64,000 nucleotides of DNA from Lentzea sp. NEAU-D7 (GTDB taxonomy: Bacteria > Actinomycetota > Actinomycetes > Mycobacteriales > Pseudonocardiaceae): contig NZ_JAPJDL010000016.1 in NCBI RefSeq assembly GCF_026242055.1, forward strand, positions 62,001 to 126,000, in the 5' to 3' direction. The notes under the pieces are model-generated. The model ran no database searches. It was not told where the DNA came from and saw nothing but the letters and a program-made list of their open reading frames with translations. Of this stretch, positions 23,962-32,327 are shown piece by piece (the first letter of the stretch is position 1; every line of letters begins with the position of its first letter). The position numbers and the translations under genes are program-made.

Positions 23962-25500
23962 TCACCCCAGCTCGAACACGGTTTCCGCGATAACGGGTTC
24001 GCCACCGTCCGCCGGAAGGACGCTGAGCTTGAGCCGAGCGACCGACCCCGGGGTCAGGTTCCCGGTGTCGAGCCAGAACTCGTGCCTGCCGGGGCCCTGC
24101 TCGTCGGTGGGCAGCGCGACGATCCGCTTGCCGTCCAGTTCGAGCTCGATGCCGCGGTGCCCGATGTCGTTGACCTCGGCCGTGACGAGGACGCGTCCCC
24201 TGCCGGGCAACGGCTGCGGGGGCTTCGCGCCGTCCTCGTGCATGACGTGCAGCCGGGGGCCGCCGGTCTTGATGCCACCGGGCCGGTCCGCGAGCCGGGG
24301 GAGTGCGCCGGGACGGCTCTCGGGCTTGCGGATGACGACGAGCCGCGCGTCCTGGGCGGCGATCCGCCCGGCGTCGAGGGGCACGTCGGTGATCGTGACC
24401 TGCCTGTCCTGACCGGCCTTGACGAGCTTCACGGCGACGACGTCCTGGGGCAGTGCGACGTCCTGGTCGAGTGGGATGACCTCGGTGGGCACGACGCGTT
24501 CCGGCACGCCCCCGACGCCGAACGCGTCCAGGAAGCCCCCGCCGTCGATGCGGATCCGCGGGTGCACCACCCGTTCCGCGATCGCGACGGGCTCGTAGGC
24601 GACCACGACGCCGTCCCGCAGCGCGACCACCGCGTCCGGCAGCACCCGCATCTCCCACCGGTGCCGCACGCCCGCGACGAGCCCGGTCATGGGCGAGTCG
24701 CCGAGGGTGACCTGCTTGCCGGTGCGGGGCAGTTCGGGGTCCGCGACGATCCGCGTGCCCTGCGTCGTGATGTCGAGGCTGACCGAGCCCCTGGGCTGCG
24801 CCTCGGTCTCCGGCAGGTACTGCCACGGGTCGGGCAGCAACGTCAGCCGCACGTGACTGGACTCGACCGCGCCCGCGACGCTGATGATCGCCCGGCCGGT
24901 CGCGCCGTCGTTCGCCGGCACGCCGAAGCGGATGGGCGTGTTCGACTGGAAAGCCGCCATCGGGCAGTCGACGTCGACGCGCTTGCCCGGCCCGAACGGC
25001 CTGAGGCCGAGGCAGTCCGGTTCCGCCTCGACCCGCCACTTGCGCGGGTCGAGCGCTTCCGGGCCGCCGAACTTGTCAGGCTGGCCGACGAGCTGGTCGT
25101 CCCACTTGCCGTTGTAGAGGTCCTTCGGCTTCGCGGCGATCTTGAGCGGCTCGCTGCGCTTGCCGGTGGCGCTCACCGCCCGGATCTCGACCTGGGTCTC
25201 CTGCTCGGGATCGAGCCCCGGCAGCTCGACCTCGGGGGTGGGCACCAGCTGCTCGTTGCCGTTCCAGCGCACCTCGTAGGCGGACGCCGAGCCGTTCCAC
25301 GCGATCTGCACAGCGTCGGCGTCGAGCGCCTGGGCCCTCGGGTTCGCGGGCTTCATCGGTTCCTGGAGCGCGACGACCTCGACGCCGTCCGCGACTTCCT
25401 TCTTCAGGGTGTCCGGCGCGTCACCGCTGCGGAGCGCCACGACGGCGGCGACGACGAGAGCGAGACCACCGAGCCCACCGGCGAGTGTCCGTCGATCCAC
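23962..25500 (-). CDS. Membrane-anchored extracytoplasmic Fn3-like protein A
   Basis: A 512-residue protein from GTG 25500, 9 bp after tyrA. Residues about 5-22 are a hydrophobic anchor. An Fn3-like domain (about 58-125) carries Ala-Tyr-Glu-Val-Arg-Trp. A jelly-roll-like middle includes Leu-Asp-Pro-Arg-Lys-Trp-Arg and two or three Cys. The C-terminal beta domain has Leu-Glu-Leu-Asp-Gly-Lys-Arg and Leu-Thr-Pro-Gly. Paralogue of the next gene (20-bp gap). Tight linkage to tyrA suggests co-transcription, but nothing indicates a metabolic link. A role in surface binding or carbohydrate recognition is possible and unproven. Confidence 0.72.
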   Translation of the reverse strand: MDRRTLAGGLGGLALVVAAVVALRSGDAPDTLKKEVADGVEVVALQEPMKPANPRAQALDADAVQIAWNGSASAYEVRWNGNEQLVPTPEVELPGLDPEQETQVEIRAVSATGKRSEPLKIAAKPKDLYNGKWDDQLVGQPDKFGGPEALDPRKWRVEAEPDCLGLRPFGPGKRVDVDCPMAAFQSNTPIRFGVPANDGATGRAIISVAGAVESSHVRLTLLPDPWQYLPETEAQPRGSVSLDITTQGTRIVADPELPRTGKQVTLGDSPMTGLVAGVRHRWEMRVLPDAVVALRDGVVVAYEPVAIAERVVHPRIRIDGGGFLDAFGVGGVPERVVPTEVIPLDQDVALPQDVVAVKLVKAGQDRQVTITDVPLDAGRIAAQDARLVVIRKPESRPGALPRLADRPGGIKTGGPRLHVMHEDGAKPPQPLPGRGRVLVTAEVNDIGHRGIELELDGKRIVALPTDEQGPGRHEFWLDTGNLTPGSVARLKLSVLPADGGEPVIAETVFELG

Positions 25501-25509
25501 CCGGCGACC

Positions 25510-26460
25510 TTACGACGTTTCCGCTTGGGCGGTGCTGCCGTTCAGACCAACCAGGCGTCCGCCACGAGAGCCGAGGTTGCGCAGTGCGGCGAGCGCTCCC
25601 GGCTTGGTCAGGTCGATCGTGACCGGGGTGCGGCCCGGCTGGTTGACCAGCGCGTTCCGGCCCTCGTGACCGGCCTCGATGGTCTTGGCGAGGCCTCCGG
25701 TGGACGCCAGCGAGCCCCTGGCCGCGCCGAGCCTGCCCAGCGCGTCGTCGACCGCCATCAGCAGTGCGTCCCGGTTCCCCTCGCACATCGCCCTGACGAG
25801 CTCGGGACGGCTGCCCGCGACTCTCGTGCCGTCCCCGAAACTGCCGGCCGCGAGCGCCATGGCGAGCGGCCCGCCGTCGGCTCCGACCGCCGCGAGGATC
25901 GCCGCCATGATGTGCGGGAGGTGGCTGATCCGCGCCACGGCCTCGTCGTGCTCCTCCGGCGTCGTCGGCACCACGTGCGCCTTCAGGTCGAGCGCGAGCC
26001 GGATGACGTCGTTGAGGTGGTCGTCGGCCTCCTCGGGCGTGACGACCCAGGCGGCGCCGTCGAAGAGGTCCGCGGTGCCCGCGTCCCACCCGCTCCTGCT
26101 CGTGCCGGCCATCGGGTGCCCGCCGACGAAGCGCGCGTGCGGCGCGTACCGGTGCACGGCGTCGTGCACGGGACCTTTGACGCTCGTGACGTCCGTGAGC
26201 CTCGTACCTGCGGGAACCTTGCGCAGGAGGTCGGGCAGGGCGGGCAGCGGCACGGCGAGGACGACGAGCGCCTCGGGGCTGCGGCTGAGGGCCTCGTCCA
26301 CGTTCACGACGTCGAAGCCCTCAGCACGTGCCTTGTCCGCGTCCTCTTTGCTCGCCGTCGCACCCCACACCGTGCGCCCGGCAGCCTTGGCGGCTCGCAG
26401 CACGGAGCCGCCGATCAGTCCCAGTCCGATCACGCACACGTCTCGCACGGCGTCCATCAT
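25510..26460 (-). CDS. tyrA: Prephenate dehydrogenase
   Basis: A 316-residue enzyme that oxidatively decarboxylates prephenate to 4-hydroxyphenylpyruvate in tyrosine synthesis. The NAD-binding Gly-Leu-Gly-Leu-Ile-Gly-Gly-Ser lies at residues about 12-19. The family motif Gly-Gly-His-Pro-Met-Ala-Gly-Thr and a later His-Asp-Glu-Ala-Val-Ala-Arg-Ile-Ser-His-Leu-Pro-His segment supply substrate-binding and catalytic histidines. No chorismate mutase or ACT domain is fused. In M. tuberculosis tyrA also neighbours the tadA-associated gene, as here. Start is one of two adjacent ATG codons. Confidence 0.93.
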   Translation of the reverse strand: MMDAVRDVCVIGLGLIGGSVLRAAKAAGRTVWGATASKEDADKARAEGFDVVNVDEALSRSPEALVVLAVPLPALPDLLRKVPAGTRLTDVTSVKGPVHDAVHRYAPHARFVGGHPMAGTSRSGWDAGTADLFDGAAWVVTPEEADDHLNDVIRLALDLKAHVVPTTPEEHDEAVARISHLPHIMAAILAAVGADGGPLAMALAAGSFGDGTRVAGSRPELVRAMCEGNRDALLMAVDDALGRLGAARGSLASTGGLAKTIEAGHEGRNALVNQPGRTPVTIDLTKPGALAALRNLGSRGGRLVGLNGSTAQAETS

Positions 26461-26482
26461 TCCGTGTGACGCGTACCTGCAA

Positions 26483-27688
26483 CTACCGGAGGGCGTCCAG
26501 CGCGAACGCCGCGTACATCGCGACCCCGTGCTCCATGGCGGCCTCGTCGAACAGCACCCGGTTCGAGTGGTTCGGGGCGGCCTCCTCCAGGTCGATCCCG
26601 CGCGGGCACGCCCCGAGGAACGCCAACGCCCCGGGAACCCGCTGCAGCACGTAGGAGAAGTCCTCAGCGCCCATCAAGGGATCCTGCATCGGCTCGCTCC
26701 ACGAAGCACCCATCGCCGCGGCCGCCAGGTCCACCACGTGCTGGCCGACGACGTCGTCGTTCACCGTCACCGGGTACCCCGGCACGATGCTGACCTCGGC
26801 GTGGCACCCGTAGGCGGCGGCGGTGTGCTTGACGGCCTGCTTGAGCTCCTTGTGGACCAGGGTCCGCGTCTCCTCCGACAACGTCCTGATCGTCCCGTCG
26901 AGGGTCGCGACCTCGGGGATGATGTTCGTCGTCGTACCGGCGTTGATCTGTGCGACCGTCACCACCGCGGGCTGGTGCACGCTCACCCGCCGCCCGAGCA
27001 TCGTCTGGATCGCCCCGACCATCGCCGCGGCCGCGGGCACCGGGTCCAGCGCGTTGTGCGGCATCGCGCCGTGTCCGCCGCGGCCCTTCACGTGCACGTG
27101 GAACGTGTCCGCGGAGGCCATCATCGGCCCCGGCCGGCAGGTCACCACGCCCGACTTCATCGTCGAGGTGATGTGCAACGCGAACGCCTTCTCCACGCCG
27201 TCGTCGAGCAGCCCCTCCTCGATCATGTACCGGGCGCCGTGGTGGCCCTCCTCGCCCGGCTGGAACATGAACAGCACGCGGCCCTTGAGCGCGTCACGCC
27301 GGTCCGACAGCAGCCGGGCGGAGGCGGCCAGCATCGCCACGTGCGTGTCGTGACCGCAGGCGTGCATGTTGCCGTCCACTTCGGACGCGAACGGCAGCCC
27401 CGTCTCCTCCTGGAGCGGCAGCCCGTCCATGTCGCCGCGCAGCAGCACCGTCGGCCCCGGCTGGTCACCCTCGAGGACCGCCACGACCGAGGTCGTCGAC
27501 TCGCCCTTCGTGACCTTGACGGGCAACCCCTCCAGCGCGTGCAGGATCGCGGCCTGCGTCTTGGGGAGGTGAAGGCCCTGTTCAGGGTGCCGGTGGATCT
27601 GACGACGCAGCGCCACCGTGCGGGGCTGCAGCGAGCGCGCCCCTTCGAGCAGTCCGGCGAGACGCGGGTCCGGCGTAGTTGTGCTCAT
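26483..27688 (-). CDS. M20-family amidohydrolase (hippurate hydrolase / aminoacylase-like)
   Basis: A 401-residue M20D peptidase-family enzyme that hydrolyses N-acyl amino acids or similar amides with two metal ions. Motifs are an N-terminal Arg-Arg-Gln-Ile-His-Arg-His-Pro-Glu, Leu-Leu-Arg-Gly-Asp-Met-Asp-Gly-Leu-Pro, Ala-Cys-Gly-His-Asp-Thr-His (metal ligands) and Gln-Pro-Gly-Glu-Glu-Gly. The dimerisation domain has Gly-Arg-Gly-Gly-His-Gly-Ala-Met-Pro-His. Near the end, Met-Gly-Ala-Glu-Asp-Phe-Ser and Asn-His-Ser complete the active site. No signal peptide. It ends 22 bp before tyrA and may be co-transcribed with it. Confidence 0.9.
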   Translation of the reverse strand: MSTTTPDPRLAGLLEGARSLQPRTVALRRQIHRHPEQGLHLPKTQAAILHALEGLPVKVTKGESTTSVVAVLEGDQPGPTVLLRGDMDGLPLQEETGLPFASEVDGNMHACGHDTHVAMLAASARLLSDRRDALKGRVLFMFQPGEEGHHGARYMIEEGLLDDGVEKAFALHITSTMKSGVVTCRPGPMMASADTFHVHVKGRGGHGAMPHNALDPVPAAAAMVGAIQTMLGRRVSVHQPAVVTVAQINAGTTTNIIPEVATLDGTIRTLSEETRTLVHKELKQAVKHTAAAYGCHAEVSIVPGYPVTVNDDVVGQHVVDLAAAAMGASWSEPMQDPLMGAEDFSYVLQRVPGALAFLGACPRGIDLEEAAPNHSNRVLFDEAAMEHGVAMYAAFALDALR

Positions 27689-27748
27689 CTCCCGATGGTG
27701 CCACCACCTCGGCTACCGGGAAGGTCGTCTGGGCCCTACGGTGTGCAC

Positions 27749-28237
27749 ATGACACAGCAGGAGCCGGTCAACGGCTTCGCGGTCGCGGTCGTCCGAGAGG
27801 ACGGCCGCTGGCGGTGCAGCAGGATGGACAGCTCCGCGCTGTCGGAGCTGGACGCGGCGATCACACAGCTGCGCCAACTGAGGTCGACCGGAGCGGTGTT
27901 CGGGCTGCTCGCCGTGGACGACGAGTTCTTCATCATCCTGCGCCCCGTGCCGGGCGGCGTCGCGCTCCTGCTGTCCGACGCGGCCGCGGCCCTCGACTAC
28001 GACATCGCCGCCGACGTCCTCGACCTCCTGCGCGTCGACCCGCCGGACGAGGAGGACAACGAGCTCTGGCCGGAAGGCGACCTCGGCGTCCTGACCGACC
28101 TGGGCATGCCCGCGCACGAACTCCAGATCATCGTCGACGAGGTCGACCTCTACCCGGACGAGCAGCTCCAGATGATCGCCCAGCGCATCGGCTTCATCGA
28201 CGAGTTCACGAAGCTGCTCGACACGATCCAGGCGTGA
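27749..28237 (+). CDS. tRNA adenosine deaminase-associated protein
   Basis: A 162-residue acidic soluble protein of the actinobacterial family that regularly precedes tadA (Rv3753c-like). It has an N-terminal Gly-Phe-Ala-Val-Ala-Val-Val-Arg-Glu-Asp-Gly-Arg-Trp and a highly acidic middle (Pro-Asp-Glu-Glu-Asp-Asn-Glu). Its function is unknown; the gene neighbourhood suggests help for the deaminase. ATG 27749 lies 6 nt after TACGGT (27737-27742), so the mRNA is probably leaderless. The stop overlaps the GTG of tadA (GTGA), coupling the two. Confidence 0.88.
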   Translation: MTQQEPVNGFAVAVVREDGRWRCSRMDSSALSELDAAITQLRQLRSTGAVFGLLAVDDEFFIILRPVPGGVALLLSDAAAALDYDIAADVLDLLRVDPPDEEDNELWPEGDLGVLTDLGMPAHELQIIVDEVDLYPDEQLQMIAQRIGFIDEFTKLLDTIQA

Positions 28238-28683
28238 TCTCCTCAGAGGACATGGTCCGAGCCGCCCTGAAGGCGGCCGCGAACGCGGGCGCGGACGTCC
28301 CGATCGGCGCCGTCGTCTACGCACCGGACGGCACGGTGTTGGCCGAGGCCTGCAACGCCCGTGAGACGCTGGGCGACCCGACCGCGCACGCCGAGATCCT
28401 GGCGCTGCGCGCCGCCGCGGCCAGGTACGGCGACGGCTGGCGCCTCGACGGCTGCACCCTCGCGGTGACGTTGGAACCCTGCACGATGTGCGCCGGCGCC
28501 CTGGTGCTCGCCCGCGTGTCGCGCCTCGTCTTCGGCGCCTGGGAGCCCAAGACCGGCGCCGTCGCCTCCCTGTGGGACGTCGTGCGCGACCGCCGGCTCA
28601 ACCACCGGCCGGAGGTGCAGGGCGGCGTGCTGGAGCAGGAGTGCGCTGACCTGCTGGAACGCTTCTTCCGGACCCAGCGTTAA
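28234..28683 (+). CDS. tadA: tRNA-specific adenosine-34 deaminase
   Basis: A 149-residue zinc deaminase that converts A34 to inosine in tRNA-Arg(ACG), letting one tRNA read CGU, CGC and CGA. Zinc ligands are His52 in Ala-His-Ala-Glu54 (Glu54 is the proton shuttle) and Cys83/Cys86 in Pro-Cys-Thr-Met-Cys. A C-terminal Phe-Phe-Arg completes the family pattern. The substrate tRNA-Arg(ACG) is in the same window at 4569. GTG 28234 overlaps the upstream stop; ATG 28252 is an alternative start. Confidence 0.93.
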   Translation: MISSEDMVRAALKAAANAGADVPIGAVVYAPDGTVLAEACNARETLGDPTAHAEILALRAAAARYGDGWRLDGCTLAVTLEPCTMCAGALVLARVSRLVFGAWEPKTGAVASLWDVVRDRRLNHRPEVQGGVLEQECADLLERFFRTQR

Positions 28684-28715
28684 GCCACCTGCGAGGGCTG
28701 TGTATTGTTCTTACC

Positions 28716-28800
28716 GGTGGCGTGTCCGAGCGGCCGAAGGAGCACGCCTCGAAAGCGTGTGAGGTGAAAGCCTCCGTGGGTTCAAATCCCACCGCCACCG
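28716..28800 (+). tRNA. tRNA-Ser (anticodon CGA)
   Basis: The acceptor GGTGGCG (28716-28722) pairs with CGCCACC (28793-28799), with discriminator G. The anticodon arm CACGC-CTCGAAA-GCGTG gives CGA. A long variable arm and T loop TTCAAAT confirm a class II serine tRNA. A TATTGT -10-like box (28703-28708) precedes it. Confidence 0.95.
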
Positions 28801-28806
28801 CTGTTG

Positions 28807-28834
28807 AAGGGCCCCGGAGCGATCCGGGGCCCTT
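28807..28834. terminator. Terminator shared by tRNA-Ser(CGA) and the convergent mycothiol-enzyme gene
   Basis: Perfect 12-bp arms AAGGGCCCCGGA and TCCGGGGCCCTT (28807-28818, 28823-28834) enclose a 4-nt loop, followed by CTTG on the plus strand. Confidence 0.88.
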
Positions 28835-28866
28835 CTTGCGTTCTCAGAACCTCATCGCGCCCATGG

Positions 28867-29637
28867 TCAAAAACGCACGTGCTCCAGCAGCAGTGAGAGC
28901 AGGTCCGCGTCCCCGAACACCTCCAGCCCGTCCACCGGCCGCCGCCGGTACACGGCCAGCACCAGGTCGACGACGGGGCCGCGCACCGCGACGGCCGCCT
29001 TCGCGTGCCCTTCCGTGACCACGGGCGCGGGACCGGTGAGATCGATCACGAACTCCGCCTCGACGTCCGTGGCGTGCAGGTGCACGGTCCCGGAACCGGC
29101 GAGGGCGGCGGTCTCGGAAGGCCACCGCTGGAACGCGTAGGGCAGGGCGAGACCGGTCCACTCGCGCAGCGTGTCCTGGGCGATCTCCGGGTCCAGCGAG
29201 AACGGCACGCCCAGGGCGTTGCACACGTCCCACCTGTGGATCGCCGTCTCGTGCACCATCCGCCGCGACCACACCCGCGGGCCGGGATGGCCGTTCACCG
29301 GCGCGATCATCTCGTCCGGGTCGACCTCGCGCAGCACTTCCGCCAGCGACGCCGCGCCGTCAGTCAGCCAGGGGATCAGCGTGGACGCGCGTTCACCCTC
29401 GTACGACGACAGGTGTTGCGCGCCGTTGCGCGAGAAGTCGATCTCCGGAAGTCTGTCGCGCAGCATCGAGTCGGCCCAGCGGTGTGCGTGGCCGACGTGG
29501 CGCAGCAGTTGGTTGAGGGTCCAGTCCGGAGTCGACGGGACCTGTATGCGCAGGTCAGCGTCGTTCAGGGAAGAGACCAGCAGGTCGGTCTGGTTGATGA
29601 TCTCGGCGCAGCGGCGCTCGTAGCTCGGAATCCCCAC
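28867..29637 (-). CDS. Maleylpyruvate isomerase/DinB-fold mycothiol-dependent protein
   Basis: A 256-residue protein of the actinobacterial maleylpyruvate-isomerase-like (DinB-fold) family. The helix-bundle metal motif is visible as Leu-Leu-Arg-His-Val-Gly-His-Ala-His (N-terminal) and His-Glu-Thr-Ala-Ile-His-Arg-Trp-Asp (middle). Relatives bind a divalent metal and use mycothiol as cofactor; the substrate here is unknown. GTG 29637 lies 7 nt after a TACATT box on the minus strand, favouring a leaderless start over the longer frame to 29724. A perfect LexA-type box sits 80 bp upstream, between it and the divergent nuclease gene. Confidence 0.8.
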   Translation of the reverse strand: MGIPSYERRCAEIINQTDLLVSSLNDADLRIQVPSTPDWTLNQLLRHVGHAHRWADSMLRDRLPEIDFSRNGAQHLSSYEGERASTLIPWLTDGAASLAEVLREVDPDEMIAPVNGHPGPRVWSRRMVHETAIHRWDVCNALGVPFSLDPEIAQDTLREWTGLALPYAFQRWPSETAALAGSGTVHLHATDVEAEFVIDLTGPAPVVTEGHAKAAVAVRGPVVDLVLAVYRRRPVDGLEVFGDADLLSLLLEHVRF

Positions 29638-29716
29638 ACGTCCGAATGTAGGGACGCCGGCCTGTGCCTGGGAGGGGCCCACCGGCCGGCGTTCCGAGAG
29701 TGAGCATACACCATGA

Positions 29717-29732
29717 TCGAACACTTGTTCGA
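29717..29732. promoter_or_regulatory. LexA (SOS) box, perfect match to the actinobacterial consensus
   Basis: TCGAACACTTGTTCGA fits TCGAAC-N4-GTTCGA, the mycobacterial LexA site, at all 12 fixed positions. It lies 7 bp before a TTGATG / 18 bp / TAGTAA promoter-like pair (29740-29769) that points towards the secreted nuclease gene, and 80 bp before the divergent mycothiol-enzyme gene. Confidence 0.7.
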
Positions 29733-29837
29733 GTGATCATTGATGGGCCAACCGGTTAACCGTTAGTAACAACGGCTACCAAAGCTCACCCGATCGGGGA
29801 AAGATGCGTCGGTCCGCCGCATCCCCTGGAGGAAGTT

Positions 29838-32279
29838 TTGAGACCCACCCTGCCCGTCGTCGGGACAGCGGTGGCGGCACTCGTGCTCGCCGCCGTCCCC
29901 GCCGTCGCCGCACCCAGCACCGACGCGCTGATCTCCGAGGTCTACGGAGGCGGCGGCAACTCCGGCGCCACGCTGACGCAGGACTTCGTCGAGCTCGCCA
30001 ACAAGGGCACGAGCGCGGTCAGCCTGGACGGCTACAGCGTCCAGTACATCTCGGCCACCCCCGGCGCGACCACGCAGTGGGGCGTCACCCCGCTGACCGG
30101 CTCGATCGCGCCCGGCAAGACGTTCCTCGTCGCCGAGGCCAAGGGCACCGGCGGCACCGTCGAGCTGCCGGCCCCGGACGCCACCGGCACGATCGCCATG
30201 AGCGGCACCAACGGCACCATCGCACTGGTCGCCGGCACCACGGCGCTGACCTGCAAGACGGCCGCCGACTGCGCCGCGGACACGCGGATCAAGGACCTCG
30301 TCGGCTACGGCACGGCGGTCGTCCGCGAGGCCACCGCGGCTGGTGCGCTGGGCAACACCACCTCGGCGGCGCGCAAGACCGGGCTCCCCGACACGGACGA
30401 CAACTCCGCCGACTTCGCAGTCGGCAACCCGACCCCGACCAACTCCAAGGGCGAGACCCCGGGCGGCGGCGACCCGGATCCCGATCCCGACCCGGACCCC
30501 ACCCCCGGCGACAAGCGCATCCACGACATCCAGGGCGTCACGCGCATCTCGCCGCTGAACGGCCAGAAGGTCACCAACGTCCCCGGCGTCGTCACCGGCA
30601 CGCGCGCCACGGGTGACCGCGGCTTCTGGATCCAGGACACGACCGCCCCCGACGCCGACCCGCGCACCAGCGAGGGCGTCTTCGTCTACACCGCGGGCAG
30701 CGCGCCGACCGTCGCGGTCGGCGACAGCGTGCTGGTCAGCGGCACGATCGCGGAGTACCGGCCGGGCGGCGAGACCGGGTCCAACCAGACCCTCACCGAG
30801 ATCACCGCGCCGACCACGATCACCGTCTCCAAGGGCAACCCCGTCCCGGCGCCGGTCGTCGTGAAGAACATCCCGGCCGGCTACCTGCCCGCGCCGGGCG
30901 GCAGCATCGAGCAGCTCCCGCTGGAGCCCGCGAAGTACGGTCTCGACTACTTCGAGTCGCTCGAGGGCACGCTGGTCCAGGTCGACGACGCCCGCGTCGT
31001 GGGCCCGAGCAACAACTTCGGCGAGGTCTGGGTGACGGTCAACCCCGACCAGAACCGCAACCAGCGCGGCGGCACCACCTACACCGCCTACGACCAGGCC
31101 AACAGCGGCCGCCTGAAGATCAAGGCTGTCGGCACGCTGCCCGCCGCCAACGTCGGTGACGTGTTCGCCGGCGCGACCGTGGGTGCGATCGAGTACACGA
31201 ACTTCGGCGGTTACACGCTGGCCGCTCTGACGCTCGGCGCGCACACGTCGTCCAACCTGCAGCGCGAGATCACCGAGCAGCAGAAGGAGTCCGAGCTCTC
31301 GGTCGCGACCTACAACGTCGAGAACCTCGACCCGTCCGACCCGCAGACCAAGTTCGACCGGCTCGCCGAGGGCGTCACGACGAACCTGCGCAGCCCGGAC
31401 GTCGTCGTGCTGGAGGAGATCCAGGACAACAACGGCGCGACCAACGACGGTGTCGTCGCGGCGGACCAGACGCTGCAGAAGTTCTCCGACGCGATCGTCG
31501 CCAAGGGCGGCCCGCGCTACCAGTGGCGTCAGATCGACCCGGAGAACCTCAAGGACGGCGGCGAGCCCGGCGGCAACATCCGCGTCGGCTTCTTCTTCAA
31601 CCCGCAGCGGGTGTCCTTCGTGGACCGTCCGGGCGGTGACTTCTCCACGCCCGTCCAGGTCGTGAAGAAGAACGGCCGCGCGGCGCTTTCCGTGTCACCG
31701 GGCCGGATCGACCCGCTGAACGACGCGTGGGCGAACAGCCGCAAGCCGCTCGCCGGTGAGTTCAAGTTCCGCGGCCGCACGGTCTTCGTGGTCGCGAACC
31801 ACTTCAACTCCAAGGGCGGCGACGAGGCCATCCACGGCCGCAACCAGCCGCCGAACCGGACGTCCGAGGTGCAGCGCGCCAAGCAGGCCGCAGCGCTGAA
31901 GGCGTTCACCGAGCAGCTGCGCGCGGTCGACAAGGGCGCCAACGTCGTCCTCGCCGGCGACCTGAACGACTACCAGTTCTCGCCCGCGCTCAAGACGCTG
32001 ACCGGTGACGGCAACCTCAAGGCGCTGATCGAGTCGCTGCCCGCCAACGAGCGGTACAGCTACGTCTTCGAGGGCAACTCGCAGACGCTCGACCACCTCG
32101 TCATGAGCAAGAACATCACGCGCTTCAGCTACGACGTCGTCCACATCAACGCCGAGTTCGCCGACCAGGCGAGCGACCACGACCCGCAGATCGTCCGCGC
32201 CCGCCCGTCCACGGGTGACGCGAACGTCGACAGGATCGTGTTCGCGCTCGAGGACCTCATCGACTGCCTGAAGAAGTGA
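29838..32279 (+). CDS. Secreted ExeM/NucH-type extracellular endonuclease
   Basis: An 813-residue exported protein from TTG 29838 with a strong GGAGGAAG. Residues 1-25 are a signal peptide ending Ala-Val-Ala-Ala. A lamin-tail-like domain (about 26-200) contains Ile-Ser-Glu-Val-Tyr-Gly-Gly-Gly-Gly-Asn. An Asp-Pro repeat linker (about 210-222), an OB-fold-like region and an endonuclease/exonuclease/phosphatase domain (about 480-795) follow. The last has Ala-Thr-Tyr-Asn-Val-Glu-Asn-Leu, Asn-His-Phe-Asn-Ser-Lys-Gly-Gly-Asp, Ala-Gly-Asp-Leu-Asn-Asp-Tyr and Ser-Asp-His-Asp-Pro, the metal and catalytic residues. This is the architecture of ExeM/NucH extracellular DNases. The upstream LexA box suggests induction by DNA damage. 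Confidence 0.9.
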   Translation: MRPTLPVVGTAVAALVLAAVPAVAAPSTDALISEVYGGGGNSGATLTQDFVELANKGTSAVSLDGYSVQYISATPGATTQWGVTPLTGSIAPGKTFLVAEAKGTGGTVELPAPDATGTIAMSGTNGTIALVAGTTALTCKTAADCAADTRIKDLVGYGTAVVREATAAGALGNTTSAARKTGLPDTDDNSADFAVGNPTPTNSKGETPGGGDPDPDPDPDPTPGDKRIHDIQGVTRISPLNGQKVTNVPGVVTGTRATGDRGFWIQDTTAPDADPRTSEGVFVYTAGSAPTVAVGDSVLVSGTIAEYRPGGETGSNQTLTEITAPTTITVSKGNPVPAPVVVKNIPAGYLPAPGGSIEQLPLEPAKYGLDYFESLEGTLVQVDDARVVGPSNNFGEVWVTVNPDQNRNQRGGTTYTAYDQANSGRLKIKAVGTLPAANVGDVFAGATVGAIEYTNFGGYTLAALTLGAHTSSNLQREITEQQKESELSVATYNVENLDPSDPQTKFDRLAEGVTTNLRSPDVVVLEEIQDNNGATNDGVVAADQTLQKFSDAIVAKGGPRYQWRQIDPENLKDGGEPGGNIRVGFFFNPQRVSFVDRPGGDFSTPVQVVKKNGRAALSVSPGRIDPLNDAWANSRKPLAGEFKFRGRTVFVVANHFNSKGGDEAIHGRNQPPNRTSEVQRAKQAAALKAFTEQLRAVDKGANVVLAGDLNDYQFSPALKTLTGDGNLKALIESLPANERYSYVFEGNSQTLDHLVMSKNITRFSYDVVHINAEFADQASDHDPQIVRARPSTGDANVDRIVFALEDLIDCLKK

Positions 32280-32285
32280 CCGCCT

Positions 32286-32327
32286 GCCGCTGCCGCCGCG
32301 TCATTCTCCCGACGCGGCGGCAGCGGC
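32286..32327. terminator. Bidirectional terminator after the nuclease gene
   Basis: Perfect 17-bp arms (32286-32302 and 32311-32327) with an 8-nt loop. The right arm lies inside the last codons of the convergent GPP34 gene, so the hairpin also forms the end of that transcript. Confidence 0.82.

Noticed and set aside
25679-28237. An 852-codon plus-strand frame ending with the tadA-associated protein
   Set aside because: Only the part from 27749 is a gene; the rest is antisense to tyrA and the M20 amidohydrolase.
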